Shown here: positions 59,652-64,000 of the stretch, piece after piece
Numbering within the stretch: position 1 is the stretch's first letter
Layout: each line of letters opens with the position of its first letter
Source of the DNA: WVXP01 sp964348095
Lineage (GTDB): Bacteria; Desulfobacterota; BSN033; WVXP01
Reading direction: 5' to 3'
NCBI GenBank assembly: GCA_964348095.1
Contig: CAYGBK010000057.1
Span: forward strand, 1 to 64,000
DNA length: 64,000 bases
Notes under the pieces: generated by a model
Databases searched by the model: none
The model's input: the letters and a program-made list of their open reading frames with translations, nothing else
What the model was told of the DNA's origin: nothing
Program-made: the position numbers and the translations under genes

Positions 59652-61139
59652 ATGCCTCTGCGAATCTACAACACCCTTACCCGGACAAAGGAAGATTTTC
59701 ACCCCAGCCATCCGCAAGAGGTTCGGATGTACGTCTGTGGCGTCACGGTTTACGATCGATGCCATATCGGCCACGGGAGAGCTGCAGTCATTTTTGATGT
59801 GATTTATAGGTACTTGAAATACAAGGGCTACAACGTCCTTTACGTCAGAAACATCACCGACATCGATGACAAGATCATCAACAAGGCGAAAGAGGAAAAG
59901 ACCGAAGCCCGTCTTATTGCCGAGAGATATATTCAAGAACTCCAGGAGGACATGAAACTCCTTGATGTTGAACCGCCCACTCACGAACCCCGGGCGACCG
60001 ACCACCTCCCCGACATCATCACGATGATTGAGACACTCCTGGATCGGGGGTACGCTTACCAGGTGAAGGGCAAGGTGTTTTTCTCTGTCTCACAGTTTAA
60101 GGACTATGGTCGACTTTCCCATAAGCGCGTCGAGGAACTCCTTGCTGGTACACGATTTGAACCAGATGAGGACAAGAAAGAAGTCCCGGATTTCGCGCTT
60201 TGGAAACCAGCAAAACCTGGTGAACCCTCTTGGCCGAGTCCCTGGGGTCCAGGGAGACCTGGATGGCATATCGAATGTTCAGCCATGAGTACCAAATACC
60301 TTGGCAACACCTTCGACATTCACGGCGGCGGGCGGGATCTTGTTTTTCCCCATCATGAAAACGAGATTGCCCAATCTGAAGCAGCCACGGGGAAGTCCTT
60401 TGTTCAATACTTTGTGCACAACGGCTTCGTCACGAACGAAGGGGTCAAGATGGCCAAATCTCTTGGAAATATAGTCTCCATTCGTCACGTGGTGGACCAG
60501 ACCGACCGAGAAACTGTCCGTCTCTTGCTTCTCTCCCACCACTATCGAAGCCCTGTTGATTTCTCTCAAAAAACACTCATGGAGTCCTCGGATAACATGG
60601 AGGGATTCTATCTCCTATTGAAGGAGATCGACACCAGGCTAGGATCTCTTCCTTGCGACAAGCCTGTGAAAATTCCGGCAGAGAAGATTCCCCCTGAAGA
60701 GAAAAACGGTTTGGACCCTCTCCTCAATTTCCCGAATCGATTTGAGGAGGCCATGGACGATGACTTCAATACCGCTCTGGCAATCGGTTGCTTTCACAAT
60801 ATGGCTAGAGTTCTCAACCGAATTCTCCGTCATCCGGTAGACGACCCGACGCTGAACCTCTCCCTTTTGGCATATGGCAGAGAGTGTATGACAACCCAGG
60901 GACTTGTTCTCGGATTGTTTCAGTCCGACCCTGAGGGCTATCTGGACCACAGAAAACATGAGAGACTAAAGACCGCTTCTCTGAAAGAAAAAGAGATTAC
61001 ACGCCTTGTGGATGAGAGAACGACAGCTCGAAAAACCAAGAACTGGAGCCGTGCCGACGAAATCCGTGATTATCTTGCCTCTCATAATATCCTTCTAGAA
61101 GATGGGCCCGACGGGACAATGTGGCGAATTAAGGACTGA
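59652..61139 (+). CDS. cysS: cysteine--tRNA ligase
   Basis: A 495-residue class I synthetase. HIGH-type motif is CHIGHGR (residues 38-41), the catalytic zinc is bound by Cys29 (YVCGVTVYD) together with the later Cys and His in the central part, and the second motif is KMAKSLGN (about 266-270) in place of KMSKS, a tolerated variant. HIECSAMSTKYLG and FDIHGGGRDLVFPHHENEIA are standard. C-terminal anticodon-binding part is complete. Confidence 0.96.
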   Translation: MPLRIYNTLTRTKEDFHPSHPQEVRMYVCGVTVYDRCHIGHGRAAVIFDVIYRYLKYKGYNVLYVRNITDIDDKIINKAKEEKTEARLIAERYIQELQEDMKLLDVEPPTHEPRATDHLPDIITMIETLLDRGYAYQVKGKVFFSVSQFKDYGRLSHKRVEELLAGTRFEPDEDKKEVPDFALWKPAKPGEPSWPSPWGPGRPGWHIECSAMSTKYLGNTFDIHGGGRDLVFPHHENEIAQSEAATGKSFVQYFVHNGFVTNEGVKMAKSLGNIVSIRHVVDQTDRETVRLLLLSHHYRSPVDFSQKTLMESSDNMEGFYLLLKEIDTRLGSLPCDKPVKIPAEKIPPEEKNGLDPLLNFPNRFEEAMDDDFNTALAIGCFHNMARVLNRILRHPVDDPTLNLSLLAYGRECMTTQGLVLGLFQSDPEGYLDHRKHERLKTASLKEKEITRLVDERTTARKTKNWSRADEIRDYLASHNILLEDGPDGTMWRIKD

Positions 61140-61404
61140 CGGTATCCCCGCTATGTTTTTGACAGAGGCTTGAAACCCGAGATCCCGAGACGGTGCTTGT
61201 TTTGGAGAGATCCATATAGCCCGAATTGCCGTCATGGTCCAATTAGGGGGTGATTCTGCGCTCTCCCTTTCGGCTCTTCTTTACTTAAGATCCCGCCACT
61301 TTTCTTGACAAACCCCTGTTGCGAGTGCAGTATGTCTAAAGAGTCCTCTCAGCGATGCAGCATCCCCGAGTGGACCCGGAACTTGGCATCATAAGGAGAG
61401 TATA
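61140..61404. other. upstream region of FAD oxidoreductase
   Basis: TTGACA near 61305 lacks a good -10 box at the right distance. Otherwise no gene or structure is convincing. AAGGAGA precedes the TTG start. Confidence 0.35.
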
Positions 61405-62748
61405 TTGACCAGCTACAGGGTAATCATTGTCGGCGCAGGACCAGCGGGCATATTCGCAGCGCTGACCCTCAAGGCGGCTGGGCTCGGGGATATCCTCATG
61501 GTCGAACAGGGAGAGGACATAGAGAGGCGAAGACGGGAAACGGGCAGAGACATCCTGTGCGGTTGGGGAGGAGCGGGAGCCTTTAGCGATGGAAAGCTAA
61601 CCCTGTCACCGGAGATCGGAGGTTTTTTGAATGATTTTGTCTCCAAAGAGGAACTCCAAAATCTTCTGGTCGAGGCCGATGGCCTCTATCTTCATTACGG
61701 AGCACCGAAAAAAACCTTTGGTTCCCCTTCCGATCAGAGCGATACCCTCACCTATCAGGCCAAACAAGCAGGAATGGATTTCATACCCACAGAAATTCGC
61801 CATGTGGGAACCGAAAACTGGGCTAAGATTCTCAAAAAAATGCGTGAGGACATCGGTAAGGATTTTACGATTCGAACGAAAACACGAGTCAAGCATTTAC
61901 GGGTTCAAAAAGATATAGCGTGCGGCGTCGAACTTGAGGCTGGTGAAGAACTATCCGCTGATTATGTGATCGTGGCCCCCGGGCGCAGCGGTGCCGAATG
62001 GGTGAAAGGGGAGATGAAGCGCCTGGGCCTCTCGTCCTTGCCCAACCCCGTAGACATCGGGGTTCGAGTTGAAGCTCCAGCAGCCATCTTGAAAGACCTG
62101 ACAGATACGGCCTATGAATCGAAACTGGTCTACTATTCGAGAACCTTCGATGACAAGGTAAGAACTTTCTGTATGAACCCCTATGGGGAGGTTGTCATCG
62201 AAGAGAGCAACAGTATCGTCACAGTCAACGGCCACAGCTATGCCAGAAAAAAAACCGAAAACACCAATTTTGCCATTCTCGTTTCGAGCACGTTCACCGA
62301 ACCCTTTGATGATCCCATCAACTATGGCGGCGTTATTGCACGGCTAGCCAATCTCCTGGGGAAGGGCGTGATAATTCAACGGCTGGGGGATCTTCTGGAA
62401 GGCAGACGGTCTACCCCAGATCGGATCTCTAGGTGCATTACCCAGCCGACCCTTCCGTCTGCTACCCCGGGGGATCTGAGTTTTGTTCTCCCCTACCGCT
62501 ATCTCAAAGATATCATCGAAATGCTCGAAGCAATGGACAAGATTGCACCTGGAATCTTTTCCCATCATACCCTTCTCTACGGCGTGGAGGTCAAATTCTA
62601 TTCCAACCGGATAAGCCTATCTCCGTGTTTAGAGTCTCAAGTGGGGAATCTCTTCTTTATCGGTGACGGAGCAGGTATCACCCGCGGGCTTCTTCAGGCT
62701 TCTGCGAGCGGCATTGTAGCCGCCCGGGAGGTGATTCAACGAGTCTGA
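61405..62748 (+). CDS. FAD-dependent oxidoreductase (COG2509 type)
   Basis: A 447-residue flavoprotein. The Rossmann dinucleotide motif is VIIVGAGPAGIFAALTL near the N-terminus, a family element is CGWGGAGAFSDGKLTLSPEI, and the C-terminal FAD loop is FIGDGAGITRGLLQASASG. Middle segments are SADYVIVAPGRSGAEWVKG and the substrate-side PVDIGVRVEAP. These are features of an uncharacterised FAD-dependent dehydrogenase family also annotated as NAD(FAD)-utilizing protein. Partner and substrate are unknown. TTG start with AAGGAG. It stands between cysS and the repeat that precedes uvrB. Confidence 0.88.
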   Translation: MTSYRVIIVGAGPAGIFAALTLKAAGLGDILMVEQGEDIERRRRETGRDILCGWGGAGAFSDGKLTLSPEIGGFLNDFVSKEELQNLLVEADGLYLHYGAPKKTFGSPSDQSDTLTYQAKQAGMDFIPTEIRHVGTENWAKILKKMREDIGKDFTIRTKTRVKHLRVQKDIACGVELEAGEELSADYVIVAPGRSGAEWVKGEMKRLGLSSLPNPVDIGVRVEAPAAILKDLTDTAYESKLVYYSRTFDDKVRTFCMNPYGEVVIEESNSIVTVNGHSYARKKTENTNFAILVSSTFTEPFDDPINYGGVIARLANLLGKGVIIQRLGDLLEGRRSTPDRISRCITQPTLPSATPGDLSFVLPYRYLKDIIEMLEAMDKIAPGIFSHHTLLYGVEVKFYSNRISLSPCLESQVGNLFFIGDGAGITRGLLQASASGIVAAREVIQRV

Positions 62749-63122
62749 TCAGGAGCTCGCCTCCCCAAGAGGTCCTCGGCGATCTCGAGACGTGAGAATG
62801 AGGGTCCAGGGGTCAGGAGCCAGAAGTCAGAAATCAGGAGTCAGAATGGACTAAGAGTGAGCGCCAAGCTTTCAGCCCCTTCGACCACAGAGCCACCGAG
62901 GGCACGGAGGATTTGCTTTTTTCGTTTGCCGGAGCTGCGGCAAACGAAAAGCCTCGGCCCTTCGGGCAGGCCCCTGTCCCGGCAGGGATGACATGTCTTT
63001 GGCCATCGCCGTCTCCCGATGGGCAAAGACAAAACAATTCTCTGCGACCTCCGTGCCTCAGTGGTTAACAAAAGGGTTTTCAATGTCTCTATTTTTGATT
63101 CTGACTCCTGTCTTCTGAAATT
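62749..63122. other. intergenic region with repeat family C copy 2
   Basis: 374 bp. Apart from about 55 bp at the left it is the repeat element annotated separately, ending 3 bp before the uvrB start codon. Confidence 0.6.
62806..63119 (-). repeat. dispersed MITE-like repeat, family C, copy 2
   Basis: Inverted copy of 52541-52860. The hairpin recurs: TTTTCGTTTGCCG at 62919-62931 with its complement at 62938-62950. The end next to uvrB contains GACTCCTGTCTTCTGAA, so the uvrB translation signals lie inside the element. Confidence 0.85.
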
Positions 63123-64000
63123 ATGAACACCTTCAAATTGGTCAGCGATTTCAAACCCACTGGTGACCAGCCTCAGGCCATTGAGGAGCTAACCCGTGCC
63201 TTGACCGACGGAGCCCACCACCAGGTCCTCCTGGGCGTCACCGGCTCTGGGAAGACCTTTACCATGGCCAATTCGATTGCAAGGGTTCAGAAACCCATCC
63301 TCGTCATATCCCACAACAAGACGCTTGCCGCCCAACTCTATGGAGAATTCAAGGAACTCTTTCCAGAAAACGCTGTGGAGTTCTTTGTCAGTTACTACGA
63401 CTACTATCAACCCGAAGCGTATATCCCCAGCACTGACCTCTACATCGAGAAGGACACGTCAATCAATGACGAGATCGACAAGATGCGCCATTCTGCGACT
63501 CGGTCCCTTCTTGAGCGGGAAGACATAATTATCGTAGCCAGCGTGTCTTGCATCTATGGCCTGGGCTCACCCGAGGCATACTATGGACTCCTTCTCTACC
63601 TGGAAAGGGGAGACCGAATTTCGAGGGACCAGATTCTGTCTCGACTGGTGGAGATTCAATATGAGCGGAATGATCTGGATTTTTACCGAGGGACTTTCCG
63701 GGTTCGGGGTGATGTAGTCGAGGTTTTCCCAGCCCATGAGGAAAGCCTGGCCATTCGGATCGAACTATTCGGGGACGTGGTGGACACGATTTCGGAAGTG
63801 GATCCCCTCAGGGGTCGGGTCATCCGGAAGCTCGACAGAATTGCAATCTATCCGGGAAGCCACTACGTTACGACCGAAGAGAGGCGAAAGAAAGCTATTG
63901 AGAATATTCGGTTGGAACTCGATGAACGGCTCACCTGGCTTCGTGAACAGAACAGCCTTGTCGAGGCGCAGAGGTTGGAGCAGCGGACGCGATTTGATCT
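63123..64000 (+). CDS. uvrB: excinuclease ABC subunit B (N-terminal part, cut by window end)
   Basis: Damage-verifying helicase-like subunit of UvrABC nucleotide excision repair. 292 codons are present, the frame stays open at the window end. The N-terminus MNTFKLVSDFKPTGDQPQAI is standard; Walker A is GVTGSGKTFTMAN (about 38-50), the DNA-wedging hairpin has FVSYYDYYQPEAYIPSTDLY, and the UvrA contact region EIQYERNDLDFYRGTFRVRG is present. No Shine-Dalgarno sequence is seen ahead of the ATG, because the repeat element reaches to 3 bp from it. Confidence 0.96.
   Translation, partial: MNTFKLVSDFKPTGDQPQAIEELTRALTDGAHHQVLLGVTGSGKTFTMANSIARVQKPILVISHNKTLAAQLYGEFKELFPENAVEFFVSYYDYYQPEAYIPSTDLYIEKDTSINDEIDKMRHSATRSLLEREDIIIVASVSCIYGLGSPEAYYGLLLYLERGDRISRDQILSRLVEIQYERNDLDFYRGTFRVRGDVVEVFPAHEESLAIRIELFGDVVDTISEVDPLRGRVIRKLDRIAIYPGSHYVTTEERRKKAIENIRLELDERLTWLREQNSLVEAQRLEQRTRFD

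Noticed and set aside
60450..60490. Variant KMAKS motif in CysS as a sign of damage
   Set aside because: Ala in the third position is a known tolerated change and the rest of the enzyme is intact.
1..64000. CRISPR arrays, tRNA or rRNA genes, origins of replication
   Set aside because: No regularly spaced repeats, no tRNA-like cloverleaf with GTTCGA loop in the gaps, and no rRNA-like conserved blocks were seen by reading. This was not a computed search.

Overview
The window is a gene-dense bacterial chromosome segment of roughly 50% G+C with no rRNA or tRNA genes that I could see. Gene order and content point to an anaerobic Gram-negative bacterium, most likely a deltaproteobacterium (Desulfobacterota). 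The grounds are the order recO-glyQ-glyS beside ppdK, the order carD-yacL-ispD-ispF-cysS, a LolA carrier, TPR and FlgT/CsgG-like lipoproteins, and a CooC-type nickel ATPase with two RACo-like corrinoid-activator proteins that suggest a CO dehydrogenase / corrinoid metabolism elsewhere in the genome. This assignment is inference from gene order, not a phylogeny.

Layout. 1-9.5 kb: an alpha-glucan/trehalose cluster (partial treZ, a GH57/DUF3536 protein, treY, malQ, a radical SAM gene), then a convergent thioredoxin. 9.7-13.9 kb: a sugar-acid block (UxaA-family dehydratase behind a strong sigma70-like promoter, a Tat-exported DUF362 protein, an SMP-30/gluconolactonase protein), with a structured intergenic stretch that ends in a terminator, followed by an IS3 transposase remnant. 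14.3-19.6 kb: metal/corrinoid genes (RACo-like protein, PilZ, orphan BtuF-like binding protein, a conserved small CxxC protein, a CooT-like protein, DUF364). 19.7-29.7 kb: a compatible-solute region (MPGP-family phosphatase, two paralogous GT-A glycosyltransferases, a GpgS-like GT81 enzyme, and two permeases plus binding protein of a sugar ABC importer). 29.8-36.6 kb: second RACo-like protein, FmdB zinc ribbon, GAF histidine kinase, TPR lipoprotein, exported bifunctional-nuclease-domain protein. 37-55 kb: core genes, mostly on the minus strand (ppdK on plus; glyS, glyQ, recO, lolA, ftsK, plsC, cooC, a PatB/MalY aminotransferase, birA, fusA). 55-64 kb: plus-strand core genes (FlgT/CsgG-like lipoprotein, carD, yacL, ispD, ispF, cysS, an FAD oxidoreductase, partial uvrB).

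How the genes fit together. TreY/TreZ would make trehalose from alpha-glucan that GH57 and MalQ remodel. The GpgS-like enzyme and MPGP-family phosphatase would make glucosylglycerate, which the two extra glycosyltransferases could make directly or extend. The ABC importer may recover such solutes. The stretch therefore looks like a broad osmolyte region.

The most unusual observations are three families of dispersed intergenic repeats, each present as an inverted pair (22.3/50.0, 27.9/33.0 and 52.6/63.0 kb); an intergenic stretch at 12.68-12.92 kb with several stems, one kept up by G-U pairs, that ends in a terminator; a 42-residue tandem duplication inside PPDK; a CooT-like protein that has lost its conserved second-position cysteine; and a PlsC gene whose conserved N-terminus seems to begin at an AUA codon overlapping the cooC stop.
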